A stretch of DNA of 7,733 bases from JBBRMQ01 sp038230775. GTDB taxonomy: Bacteria > Acidobacteriota > Thermoanaerobaculia > Gp7-AA8. Below are positions 1 to 6,618 of the stretch, in pieces. Each line of letters starts with the position of its first letter. Position 1 is the first letter of the stretch. The DNA lies in contig JBBRMQ010000208.1 of the NCBI GenBank assembly GCA_038230775.1, positions 1 through 7,733 of the forward strand, in the 5' to 3' direction. The notes beneath the pieces are model-generated. The model was not told the origin of the DNA. It saw nothing but the letters and a program-made list of their open reading frames with translations, and made no database searches. A program made the translations under genes and the position numbers.

Positions 1-51
1 AGGACCGGCTTCAGCCGGTCATTCACGCGTCGACCGGCTGAAGCCGGTCCT
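1..51. repeat. REP-like paired palindrome downstream of rpsT
   Basis: Bases 1-20 and 32-51 are perfect reverse complements (20 bp) separated by an 11-nt spacer. Each arm is itself a small hairpin: an 8-bp stem GACCGGCT/AGCCGGTC around a 2-nt centre (TC in the left arm, GA in the right). The pair can therefore fold either as two small hairpins or as one long stem. This nested, inverted pairing is the usual architecture of REP/BIME-type extragenic palindromes. It begins 9 nt after the rpsT stop on the minus strand, so it may also protect the mRNA 3' end or help termination. No U-tract can be judged because the window ends here. The structure is certain; the REP assignment is inference, since no second copy is visible in this window. 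Confidence 0.85.
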
Positions 52-59
52 CACACCAC

Positions 60-323
60 TTACTTCGCGGCGGAGCGCTTGGTCGCTGCGGCGAGGCGCG
101 ACTTGTAGCGGTCGGCGGTGTTGTTCTTGATGATGCCCTTCTTGGCCGCCTTGTCGATTGCCGAGAAGCTCGTGCTCAGCACTTCCTTGCCGGGGTTGCC
201 GTCGGCGATTGCCGTGCGAGCCTTCTTGAGCGCGCTCTTCAGGCCCGATTTGACCGCGCGGTTGCGCGTCTTTGCCTTCTCGGCCTGACGGCGCTGCTTC
301 TCTGCTGATTTGATGTTCGCCAT
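60..323 (-). CDS. rpsT: 30S ribosomal protein S20
   Basis: This is a complete 87-residue S20, the normal length for the family. S20 is a primary 16S rRNA-binding protein of the small subunit that contacts the 5' domain and the 3' minor domain. It opens with the typical MANIKSAEKQRRQ and is rich in Lys, Arg and Ala, as expected for the helical-bundle fold; the conserved KGIIKNNTADRYKSRL segment lies near the C-terminus. A purine-rich ribosome binding site (AAGGGGG, 335-341) sits 11 nt before the ATG and directly follows the cpoB stop codon. With only 18 nt between cpoB and rpsT and no clear promoter in the gap, it is probably co-transcribed with the tol-pal genes, or uses a promoter inside cpoB. 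A REP-like palindrome follows it. Confidence 0.97.
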   Translation of the reverse strand: MANIKSAEKQRRQAEKAKTRNRAVKSGLKSALKKARTAIADGNPGKEVLSTSFSAIDKAAKKGIIKNNTADRYKSRLAAATKRSAAK

Positions 324-341
324 ATCTAACGTTGCCCCCTT

Positions 342-1178
342 TTACTTGTCCGCCCCGAGTTGTTTGAGCCGCTGCGCCGCCAGAGCGGCCTCGTGCGACC
401 TGGGATGTTCGTGAACCACATATTGCAGCTGCACGATTCCCTTGGCGCGTTCGTTCAGGGCCAGATACGAGTAGCCCTTCTTGAGCAGCGCCGCCGCCAC
501 CTTGTCGGATTTCGGGTACTTGGTGACGACGCTGTCAAACTGCGCAATCGACTCCTGATATTTCTTCTGGGAGAACAAACTCTCGCCGATCCAATAGATT
601 GCGTTGGGCACCAGGTCGGATGCCGGGTTCTTCGCGGCGAAATCCTGAAAGCCGGAGATCGCCAGGTCGTAGTTGCCGCGCTGGTAGTCGCGGAAGGCGT
701 TCTGATACGTCTCCACGGGATCTTCCGAAGCCGCCGGCGGCGCAACGGTCACCTCCGACATCGAAGCGGCCGGGGCGGTCGCAGGCGACGCGCCCGGCGC
801 CGGCGACGGTACGACCGCTGCCGCCGCACGCGCGGCCGCAGCCTTCAGTTCGTCGACGTCGTGCTGCGCCTGAGTGATCTGCTGCGCCATGCGATCGAGG
901 CGGTAGTTCGTCTGTTCGATCGAGCCCTGCGTGTTGTTGATCTTGTCTTCGATCGAATCGACCTTCGCCACCAGCGTCGCGTTGGACTTGAGAAGTGTCT
1001 GCGTCTGCTCCGCGATCCGCGCGTTGACACCCTGCACTTCCTCTTTGCTCGATGTGGTCTTGCGCACGGACGCCAGTTGTTCCTGCAGCTCGTTGATCTG
1101 GCTCTGCAGCTTCTGCACATCGGACGACGTCGCGCAGCCGGCGAACATCAGCGCCAGGATGGGAACGAAGCGTTTCAT
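342..1178 (-). CDS. cpoB: Tol-Pal accessory protein CpoB (YbgF), predicted lipoprotein
   Basis: CpoB is the periplasmic partner of TolA that coordinates peptidoglycan synthesis with outer-membrane constriction at division. The 278-residue product starts at MKRFVPILAL. A lipobox (FAGC) puts a lipidated Cys at residue 15. Residues about 20-113 form a Gln/Glu/Lys-rich coiled coil, the trimerisation part of the family. An Ala/Pro linker spans about 114-152, and residues about 155-270 hold about three TPR units (YQNAFRDYQRGNYDLAI, NAIYWIGESLFSQKKYQESI, AALLKKGYSYLALNERAKGI). Its ATG overlaps the pal stop (ATGA) and no Shine-Dalgarno is evident, so translation is probably coupled. An in-frame start 14 codons upstream lies inside pal and would spoil the signal peptide, so it was not used. 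E. coli CpoB is a soluble periplasmic protein, so the lipobox is a difference. Confidence 0.92.
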   Translation of the reverse strand: MKRFVPILALMFAGCATSSDVQKLQSQINELQEQLASVRKTTSSKEEVQGVNARIAEQTQTLLKSNATLVAKVDSIEDKINNTQGSIEQTNYRLDRMAQQITQAQHDVDELKAAAARAAAAVVPSPAPGASPATAPAASMSEVTVAPPAASEDPVETYQNAFRDYQRGNYDLAISGFQDFAAKNPASDLVPNAIYWIGESLFSQKKYQESIAQFDSVVTKYPKSDKVAAALLKKGYSYLALNERAKGIVQLQYVVHEHPRSHEAALAAQRLKQLGADK

Positions 1179-1789
1179 CGGCCGACGATCACCAGATGGG
1201 CGCGGCGATTCTTCGCCCAAGATCCCTCGTCATGGCCCGGATCGAACGGCCGCTCTTCACCGTAACTTACGGTGCGCATCCGCGAGGCGTCGACGCCCAG
1301 TGTCTGCAGATACTGCTTCGCGATGTTCGCGCGGCGGTCGCCGAGGGCGAGGTTGTACTGCTCGGTGCCGCGCTCGTCGCAGTGGCCTTCGATGAGGATG
1401 TTGTATTGCGCGTTCTGCTTCAGCCACGTGGCGCTCGAGCTCAACGCGGTCTGTGCGTCGTTGCTGAGCGCGGACTCGTCGTAACCGAAGAACGCGTCCT
1501 GAATGTATCCGCGCTGCTGCGCCACCCGATTGAGCTCCTCGACGTTCGTCGGAAGCGTCGATGTCGTCACGGCGGGCTCCGTCGTCATGGTGTCGGTCTT
1601 GACGAAGTCCGTGTTCTCGACGGGAGTGGCGGTGGGCGGAGGTGGCGGCATCACGATCGGTGGCGGAGGCTGTAGTACTTCCACCGGGGCGGACTTCACG
1701 GGAGGTGTCTTGTGCGACTTGCAGGCAGGAACGAATGCCAGCGCGATCAAGGCCATGCCGACCGCGAATCCTTTTGCGACCTTACTCAT
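1175..1789 (-). CDS. pal: Peptidoglycan-associated lipoprotein Pal
   Basis: Pal is the outer-membrane lipoprotein that grips peptidoglycan and is mobilised by the Tol motor through TolB. The product has 204 residues. The signal peptide ends at a lipobox-like VPAC with the acceptor Cys at residue 23. A Pro-rich tether follows (about 38-56), then an OmpA-like domain (about 95-204). The Pal signature EGHCDERGTEQYNLALGDRR covers about 134-153; Asp138 and Arg153 match the positions that bind the diaminopimelate side chain in OmpA-family proteins. The C-terminal VSYGEERP and NRRAHLVI blocks are also typical. The ATG has an AAGGAG ribosome binding site 11 nt upstream, within the 32-nt gap after tolB. 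Its stop overlaps the cpoB start. Identity is secure. Confidence 0.97.
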   Translation of the reverse strand: MSKVAKGFAVGMALIALAFVPACKSHKTPPVKSAPVEVLQPPPPIVMPPPPPTATPVENTDFVKTDTMTTEPAVTTSTLPTNVEELNRVAQQRGYIQDAFFGYDESALSNDAQTALSSSATWLKQNAQYNILIEGHCDERGTEQYNLALGDRRANIAKQYLQTLGVDASRMRTVSYGEERPFDPGHDEGSWAKNRRAHLVIVGR

Positions 1790-1821
1790 TGTCTTTTCAG
1801 CTCCTTATGCATGATATCCGA

Positions 1822-3075
1822 TCACTCCGCTTTCTTGGACCAGTCGGGGTTCTTGTTTTCGCCGTCGAACGTCAGCTGGATGAGATCCGTGCCGTCGGCG
1901 CGCATCCGATAGATCTGCCACCGGCCGCTGCGATTGGACTGAAACGCGATCCAGTTGCCATCCGGCGACCATGTCGGCTGCTCGTTCGAGCCTTCGCCGG
2001 CGAGGACGCGGCTCTCGCGGGTGACGACGTTCGCGATGCGGATCTGAAAGCGTCCGTTCACGCTCGACGTGTACGCGATCTGCTCGCCGAGGGGCGACCA
2101 GGTCGCATCGTCATTCCATCCGCCTTCGTCGAACGACAGCCGCTGCACGTTCGAGCCTTCGGCATCCATCACGTAGATTTGCGGCGTTCCGCTGCGGCCG
2201 GAGGTGAAGGAGATCTGCCGCCCGTTGGGACTCCATTCCGGTGTCGACTCGATCGAGGACTCGTTCGTCAGGCGCCGCAGATTCGTTCCGTCGTCTTTCA
2301 CGATGTAGATGTCGGGATTGCCGTTCACCGATCCGACGAATGCGATGTCGTTGCCGATGGGCGAGAACGTCGCCGAGGTGTTGAGCCCGAGCGACGTCGG
2401 AATGCGGATCCGGCCGCCGCCACGGCGATTGATGATGTACATGTCGCTCGTCCCGCGTGCGAAAGACGTGTAGACCAGACGCTCGTTGTCCGGCGACCAG
2501 CTCGGCAGAATCGACAGGCCGTTGTGCGCTGTGATGCGGCGTTGATTCGCGCCGTCCCAATCCATGAGCCAGATCTCCTCGTGTCCGGTGCGATCCGAGG
2601 AGAATGCGATCTGCGAAAGGAAGATCCCGGGTTTGCCATTGACCGTTCGAACGAGATCGCTGCCGATGCGATGCGCCATGCGCGAGAGGGCAGCATCGTT
2701 GCCGCGATACGCGGTTGCAAATTGCGAGGCTCCGGTGGTGTCGAGCAGGCGCACTTCCGCGACGTAGTCCTGGCCTTCCTGCCGAAGCTTGATGCTGAGA
2801 ACGAGTTGCGCGTTCGCTTCTTTGGCCAGGTTAGCGTCGGCCGGGAGATTCGGGGGGACGACGGCGATCGCGAAGATGCCTGACGCCGCAATGTCGCGCG
2901 TCAGCGGCGCGAAGAAGCGGTCGTTGTAGAGCTCGATCGGAAGCGTTGTTTCGGGACGGGGCGTGACGATGCGGATGACGTTCGTGGACTGATTCGCGTG
3001 AATCGTCGTCTGGATCTGCGTTTGCGCGGCGGCGGAAAGAGGGAGAACAAAGAGGATCGTCAGGAGTCGTTTCAT
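1822..3075 (-). CDS. tolB: Tol-Pal system beta-propeller protein TolB
   Basis: TolB is the periplasmic protein that binds Pal and competes with the Pal-peptidoglycan contact when engaged by TolA. The 417-residue length is close to that of known TolB proteins. An uncleaved signal peptide (MKRLLTILFVLPLSAAAQ) is followed by the N-terminal alpha/beta domain up to about residue 140. The rest is a six-bladed propeller made of TolB-type repeats, each with a W/F-SP-(D/N/I)G core and a following D/G-IY-I/V strand, for example PSWSPDNERLVYTS, PEWSPNGRQISFTS, ATWSPLGEQIAYTS and PTWSPDGNWIAFQS. The start is fixed by the signal peptide and by the ATGA overlap with the upstream tonB-like gene; a 607-residue in-frame extension runs through that gene and is not real. 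Confidence 0.97.
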   Translation of the reverse strand: MKRLLTILFVLPLSAAAQTQIQTTIHANQSTNVIRIVTPRPETTLPIELYNDRFFAPLTRDIAASGIFAIAVVPPNLPADANLAKEANAQLVLSIKLRQEGQDYVAEVRLLDTTGASQFATAYRGNDAALSRMAHRIGSDLVRTVNGKPGIFLSQIAFSSDRTGHEEIWLMDWDGANQRRITAHNGLSILPSWSPDNERLVYTSFARGTSDMYIINRRGGGRIRIPTSLGLNTSATFSPIGNDIAFVGSVNGNPDIYIVKDDGTNLRRLTNESSIESTPEWSPNGRQISFTSGRSGTPQIYVMDAEGSNVQRLSFDEGGWNDDATWSPLGEQIAYTSSVNGRFQIRIANVVTRESRVLAGEGSNEQPTWSPDGNWIAFQSNRSGRWQIYRMRADGTDLIQLTFDGENKNPDWSKKAE

Positions 3076-3758
3076 CGGAAGGTGAGGTGTACGCCGAGGT
3101 ACGTGCCACTGTAACCGAAGGGGAGGGGTGGAAGCGGTGACGATTCGAGAACCGCGCGCAGCGCTCCGCGATCGAACGTCGAGTTGCCACTCGAGGTCTC
3201 CACTCTCGCGTCGCGCAGCGTGCCGTCGCGATCGATGACAAATGCCACGATCGCCGTGACGCCTTGCGCAACTTGCGGCCGGAACCAGCGTGTGCCGATG
3301 AGAGTCTTCATGCGATCGATGTAGATGGTGTAGGGAAAGTCGCCACCCTCGATCTGAACATCCGGCTGCACCGTGGTGACGGGAGCTGGTGGTGCGACAA
3401 CGACCGGCGGCGGCGCCTCGGTCGCGGGCTTGGGAGATCTTCCAAACGGCGAAGCCTCCACGGGCTTCGCGATCTTCTTCGGGATCGGTGCCGGTATGAC
3501 CGGCTTCGCTGTGGGAGCGGCTGCCTCCGGCCGCGCGACGGGCGGGGTACTCGCCTCCACACTCAGACTCGCGGCCGGCATCTTCGCGAATTGGATGTTG
3601 ATCACCGACGGCATTTGAGCCGTGGTGTGATGCCACGCGGCCCACACGCCGAGCGCGCTGAGTCCCGCGTGCGCCAGGATGGAAAGGATGACCGCGGCGG
3701 CGGCGCCGCTCTCCATCGCGGCTCGCTCGGCGAGAATGTCAGCGACGCGATCTTCCAT
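3072..3758 (-). CDS. TonB/TolA-like energy transducer of the Tol-Pal operon
   Basis: This gene holds the tolA position, but the product is a 228-residue TonB-like protein. A short cytoplasmic segment containing DILAER precedes one transmembrane helix (about 19-42). In it S26 and H30 form the S-x3-H motif by which TonB and TolA couple to their ExbB/TolQ motors. A Pro/Ala/Lys-rich periplasmic spacer (about 55-135) follows, then a TonB-type C-terminal domain (about 138-228) containing TRWFRPQ, VAFVIDRDGTLRDARV and a terminal beta strand. It would transmit TolQR motion to TolB, Pal and CpoB. With the first ATG it overlaps tolR by 20 nt and has an AGGA very close to the start; an alternative ATG at residue 15 (3716) avoids the overlap but loses DILAER. 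The long helical TolA domain II of E. coli is absent, so it is named by domain rather than as tolA. Confidence 0.88.
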   Translation of the reverse strand: MEDRVADILAERAAMESGAAAAVILSILAHAGLSALGVWAAWHHTTAQMPSVINIQFAKMPAASLSVEASTPPVARPEAAAPTAKPVIPAPIPKKIAKPVEASPFGRSPKPATEAPPPVVVAPPAPVTTVQPDVQIEGGDFPYTIYIDRMKTLIGTRWFRPQVAQGVTAIVAFVIDRDGTLRDARVETSSGNSTFDRGALRAVLESSPLPPLPFGYSGTYLGVHLTFR

Positions 3759-4170
3759 GATCCTGTGGCTGCGTCACCATGCCGAGTTGCTCGACACCGG
3801 CGCGATTCATCACGTCGAGGACGCCGACCACGCGTCCGTACGGAACGCTCTTGTCCGCTTCGAGGAGAGCGCGCTTCACGCGCCGCGCGCGCAACATCGG
3901 CCCCAACGTGAGCTCGAGATTGTCCGTACCGGCCGCGACACCGTCGAGATACACAGCGCCCGTGGAGGTGACCTGAATGCGCACCGGATTGTTCGACGCC
4001 ATCTCGAAGCTCTTTCCTTCCGCCGCCGGCAACGCAACCGTGAGCCCCTGGGTGAGCAGCGGCGCGGTCACCATGAAGATCACGAGGAGCACGAGCATCA
4101 CGTCGACGAGCGGCGTGACATTGATCTCGGCCATGTCGGAGAAATCATCTTCGGCCTGTGCTCGAAACAT
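3739..4170 (-). CDS. tolR: Biopolymer transporter ExbD/TolR family protein
   Basis: TolR is the rod subunit of the proton-driven TolQR motor in the inner membrane. The 143-residue product has a short cytoplasmic N-terminus, the family sequence MAEINVTPLVDVMLVLLVIF and one transmembrane helix (about 21-38). Asp23 in PLVDVML is the conserved protonatable residue. A periplasmic domain (about 45-135) contains the ADKSVPYGRVVGVLDVMNRAG block seen in ExbD/TolR proteins. The ATG at 4170 has a good AGAGGA ribosome binding site about 5 nt upstream, favouring it over the internal ATG at codon 13. It starts 43 nt after tolQ and its last 20 nt overlap the tonB-like gene. ExbD and TolR are hard to separate by sequence; the tolB-pal neighbourhood supports TolR. 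Confidence 0.94.
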   Translation of the reverse strand: MFRAQAEDDFSDMAEINVTPLVDVMLVLLVIFMVTAPLLTQGLTVALPAAEGKSFEMASNNPVRIQVTSTGAVYLDGVAAGTDNLELTLGPMLRARRVKRALLEADKSVPYGRVVGVLDVMNRAGVEQLGMVTQPQDHGRSRR

Positions 4171-4213
4171 CGTTTCCTCTTCTTAGACGCAGATCGCCCG
4201 GTCGAAGTAACCG

Positions 4214-4870
4214 CTACATGAAGTTTCGCTCGGTGAGATTGAGGAACTCGAGCGTGAAGTCGTCCATCTCGCCGCGAGCCGAGCGCAGCTTCTGCACGAA
4301 ATGGTTGTACGCCAGCAGCGCGGGCACCGCGGCGAAGAGACCGGCCGCCGTGTTGATCAATGCCTCGCTGATGCCGGGAGCGACCGTGGTGATCGAAGTC
4401 GAACCGCTCGAACCGATCATGGAAAACGATTCCATGATTCCCCAGACGGTTCCGAAGAGTCCGATGAACGGCGTCGCCGCTGCGGTCGTGGCGAGAAACG
4501 GCAGGTACTTGCTCAGGCGCGCGGACTCGATGCGCGACGCGCGCAGCAGGGAGCGTTCCACGCTGTCGAGCGATCGGATCGTCTGCGTGCCGCCGCCGTG
4601 CGCGACCTGCGCCTCGATCTCGGCGTAACCGGCTTTGAACAGTCCCACGAGCGATGACCGCGAGGAGTCGGTCGTCACGGCCTGGACGTCGACCAGACGC
4701 TTGGCTTTACGAAAGGCAGAAACGAAACGGCGTGACGCCGCCGCGGAGGCGGCGAATCGGCGGCCGACGATGAACATCGTGGCCCAGGAAAGAATCGAGA
4801 ACAGGAGCAGAATCGCGAGAACAGCCTTCCCGATCCACCCCGTGTGTAAAAAGGCCGTCCAAAGCTGCAC
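4214..4870 (-). CDS. tolQ: MotA/TolQ/ExbB family proton channel, TolQ
   Basis: TolQ forms the inner-membrane ring that, with TolR, uses the proton gradient to drive the transducer. The 218-residue length is normal. Transmembrane helices lie at about 12-35, 122-146 and 166-190, with the large cytoplasmic loop between the first two. The hallmark TPFIGLFGTVWGIMESF is at 133-149, and NTAAGLFAAVPALLAYNHF (173-191) carries the third-helix Thr. The start codon is GTG (4868-4870): in the same frame a TAA lies nine codons upstream and no other usual start occurs between them, so GTG is the only choice that keeps the N-terminus before helix 1. No Shine-Dalgarno precedes it; instead TGCTATATA ends 7 nt upstream, pointing to a leaderless transcript. 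The DUF4097-like gene ends 24 nt before it. Confidence 0.94.
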   Translation of the reverse strand: MQLWTAFLHTGWIGKAVLAILLLFSILSWATMFIVGRRFAASAAASRRFVSAFRKAKRLVDVQAVTTDSSRSSLVGLFKAGYAEIEAQVAHGGGTQTIRSLDSVERSLLRASRIESARLSKYLPFLATTAAATPFIGLFGTVWGIMESFSMIGSSGSTSITTVAPGISEALINTAAGLFAAVPALLAYNHFVQKLRSARGEMDDFTLEFLNLTERNFM

Positions 4871-4877
4871 GGCCGGG

Positions 4878-4886
4878 TATATAGCA
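4878..4886 (-). promoter_or_regulatory. Candidate extended -10 promoter of the tol-pal operon
   Basis: On the minus strand the sequence TGCTATATA (TG-n-TATATA) ends 7 nt before the tolQ GTG. An extended -10 can work without a good -35, and none is obvious in the end of the upstream gene. The expected transcription start would fall at or next to the GTG, giving a leaderless mRNA. This is a sequence-pattern call only; co-transcription from the upstream gene is also possible. Confidence 0.5.
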
Positions 4887-4894
4887 CACGACGA

Positions 4895-5662
4895 TTACGA
4901 TCGTCGCAGGCGCAGCGATCCGTTGTGCGTCGAGATCCGCAGCTCAGGACCACCGCCGTTGACACCGCCGACGTAAGAGTCGCGACTCAACTGCCGCGCG
5001 ACGACCGGGAAATCGGAATCAACGCCGATGTGGTGCCCCGACGCGTTCACGTTGAATCGCGCATCTCGCGGCAGCCGGACGTCGATCGTTCCGTTGTGCG
5101 TCTCGATCTCGCTCGGGCGCGCGAACCGGCTGAACCCGACCTCCACCTCGGCGTTGTGCGCGTTGATCGTCGCGCTGCCGGCGTGGTCGACGACCACGAT
5201 GCGGCCGTTGTGAGCGCTGACTCGAACGTCGCCCTGGAGTCCCGTCAGGCGCACGACCGCATTGTGATCCTCGATCTCGACCGACGCGGTCGCAGGAAGG
5301 GAGATCGTGTAGTGAACGGGCGGCAGCGTGCGCTCGTTGCCGGCGAACCATCCGATGCGGCGCCATGGAATCGCGTCGTAGTTGGTTTCCACGCGGACGC
5401 TGCTGCCGGTGCCGCTGATGCGAACGTCGACGTTCTGCACGTCTTCCGGATAGTCGGAATCCCCCTGTTCGATCCGCGCCGCGATGTCGATCTTCGGCTG
5501 ATTCCAGGTCGTGATCGTGACGCTGCCGTTGTGGGTGACGAGCGTCAGCCGGCCGCTGTTGCTCAGATTCAGGACCTGATGAACGTTGCGATCGGTGACG
5601 GCGAGAGCGCTGCCGGTGAAGAGGAACATCGCCAGGATCAGACCCGCATTCTTCGTTCGCAT
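4895..5662 (-). CDS. Secreted DUF4097-like beta-repeat protein
   Basis: The 255-residue product has a signal peptide (MRTKNAGLILAMFLFTGSALA) and a mature part made of short beta strands. It resembles the DUF4097/DUF2807 group of putative adhesin-like or envelope beta-helix proteins, whose biochemical role is not established. The clearest feature is a recurring His-Asn motif followed by a strand: THNGSVTI (43-50), DHNAVVRL (132-139), AHNGRIVV (150-157), AHNAEVEV (168-175), THNGTIDV (188-195), a variant SGHHIGV (208-214) and THNGSLRL (245-252). The central copies are 18-21 residues apart, as in successive turns of a solenoid. The start was chosen at the signal peptide; an earlier in-frame ATG (5719) would read through the tRNA 3' end. 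No strong Shine-Dalgarno is visible. It lies 31 nt after tRNA-Arg and 24 nt before tolQ, so an envelope role tied to Tol-Pal is possible but unproven. Confidence 0.8.
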   Translation of the reverse strand: MRTKNAGLILAMFLFTGSALAVTDRNVHQVLNLSNSGRLTLVTHNGSVTITTWNQPKIDIAARIEQGDSDYPEDVQNVDVRISGTGSSVRVETNYDAIPWRRIGWFAGNERTLPPVHYTISLPATASVEIEDHNAVVRLTGLQGDVRVSAHNGRIVVVDHAGSATINAHNAEVEVGFSRFARPSEIETHNGTIDVRLPRDARFNVNASGHHIGVDSDFPVVARQLSRDSYVGGVNGGGPELRISTHNGSLRLRRS

Positions 5663-5693
5663 GGTCGTGATACGAGGAAACGTTGGGAATGTT

Positions 5694-5770
<77 letters not shown>

Positions 5771-5778
5771 TTGCACGC

Positions 5779-5805
5779 ATTGTAGACCACCAAAGATGGC
5801 GTCGA
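5779..5805 (-). promoter_or_regulatory. Candidate promoter of tRNA-Arg
   Basis: A -10-like TACAAT (minus strand, 5779-5784) lies 8 nt before the tRNA 5' end, a plausible distance for a transcript starting at or just before the mature end. A weak -35-like TCGACG (5800-5805, 4 of 6 consensus matches) has a short 15-nt spacer. The -10 is convincing; the -35 is uncertain. The opposite strand of this region must also hold the L,D-transpeptidase promoter, for which no clear boxes were found. Confidence 0.45.
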
Positions 5806-5838
5806 ATTCGCAATCTTATTGGTAGCAAATCTCGGGGG

Positions 5839-6561
5839 ATGGTGGTTACTTTGAAAACGAATTCGAACCTGCTAGCCAGCCTGGCCCTGGCGGCGAGTCT
5901 CATGACCGCATCCGCAGTATTGGCAGCCGAAGACGCGACTCAGCAACAGCCTCAAGCCCAAACGCAGCCCTGTCACTGGTGGCAGTTCCACCGCTGCGAT
6001 CAGCCGAAACAGGTCGAAGGCCTGCCGTCCGAGGCACCGCGACAAGGTACGGTGATCACGGTCGACGTGTCGACCAATACCGCCTATCTGTTCCAGGACG
6101 GGGAGATGATCACGAAGTCTCCCGCGGCGACGGGAAATGAGAAAACTCTCGAGCGGGGCGAGGACATGTGGCAGTTCCACACACCGCGCGGTCACATGAA
6201 AGTGCTTCGCAGGATCGTCGATCCGGTGTGGCGAAAGCCCGACTGGGCGTTCATCGAAGCGGGCGATTCCGTTCCGCCGCCCAACTCGCCCAAGCGCCTT
6301 GTCAAAGGTCACCTCGGCAAGTACGCGCTGGACCTCGGTGACGGAATCCTGATTCACGGCACCGATGACATCAAGTCGATCGGCAAGCGCGCATCGCACG
6401 GCTGCGTGCGGTTGCCGGAGAAGATGCTAACGACCCTCTATCAGGCGGCGAAGGTCGGAACCGACGTTTACATTTTCGACAGTGCGCCTTCCGCTCAGAG
6501 TGCCTACAACGGTACTCCCGAGCATCACAGCGATCTCGATGCGGCGAGCAAGCCTCGGTAA
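5839..6561 (+). CDS. Secreted L,D-transpeptidase (YkuD domain)
   Basis: L,D-transpeptidases make 3-3 peptidoglycan cross-links or attach proteins to the wall, using a Cys nucleophile. From the ATG the product has 240 residues: a signal peptide (to about residue 30), a Gln/Pro-rich stretch with the compact CHWWQFHRC (Cys45, Cys53), and a YkuD domain (about 70-208). The catalytic motif is intact: His173 in ILIHGTDD, then SHGCVRL with His187 and Cys189. TPRGHMKV and the VITVDVSTNTAYLFQDGE strand pair are also typical. The start is uncertain: GGGGG abuts the ATG, while a TTG at 5851 would begin MKTNSNLLAS and has GGTGG 5 nt upstream, which fits a signal peptide better. An in-frame extension back to 5683 is rejected because it reads antisense through the tRNA. 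It is the only plus-strand gene here and converges on the YHS-like lipoprotein gene. Confidence 0.9.
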   Translation: MVVTLKTNSNLLASLALAASLMTASAVLAAEDATQQQPQAQTQPCHWWQFHRCDQPKQVEGLPSEAPRQGTVITVDVSTNTAYLFQDGEMITKSPAATGNEKTLERGEDMWQFHTPRGHMKVLRRIVDPVWRKPDWAFIEAGDSVPPPNSPKRLVKGHLGKYALDLGDGILIHGTDDIKSIGKRASHGCVRLPEKMLTTLYQAAKVGTDVYIFDSAPSAQSAYNGTPEHHSDLDAASKPR

Positions 6562-6563
6562 AA

Positions 6564-6614
6564 GTAAGGACGTAAGACAGGTAGAACTAGCGGCTCTACG
6601 GCCTTACTCCTTAC
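6564..6614. terminator. Bidirectional stem-loop between convergent genes
   Basis: GTAAGGA and GTAAG (6564-6570, 6572-6576; C6571 bulged) pair with CTTAC and TCCTTAC (6603-6607, 6608-6614) to give a 12-bp stem. An inner stem GTAGA/TCTAC (6581-6585, 6595-6599) encloses a 9-nt loop. It lies 2 nt after the transpeptidase stop and 4 nt from the opposing stop, the right place for a shared terminator. No long U-tract follows on either strand, so its strength as an intrinsic terminator is unclear. Confidence 0.65.
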
Positions 6615-6618
6615 GCGA

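Noticed and set aside
360..1265. 301-codon plus-strand open frame
   Set aside because: It is the shadow of cpoB, which has a lipobox, coiled coil and TPRs in order; the plus-strand frame is Arg/Leu-rich and featureless.
1642..2883. 413-codon plus-strand open frame
   Set aside because: It is the antisense shadow of pal and tolB, is rich in Arg and Asp as expected from a high-GC complement, and shows no recognisable motif; tolB on the other strand is unmistakable.
3075..3645. 190-codon N-terminal extension of TolB
   Set aside because: It runs through the tonB-like gene in another frame and would bury the clear signal peptide at MKRLLTILF.
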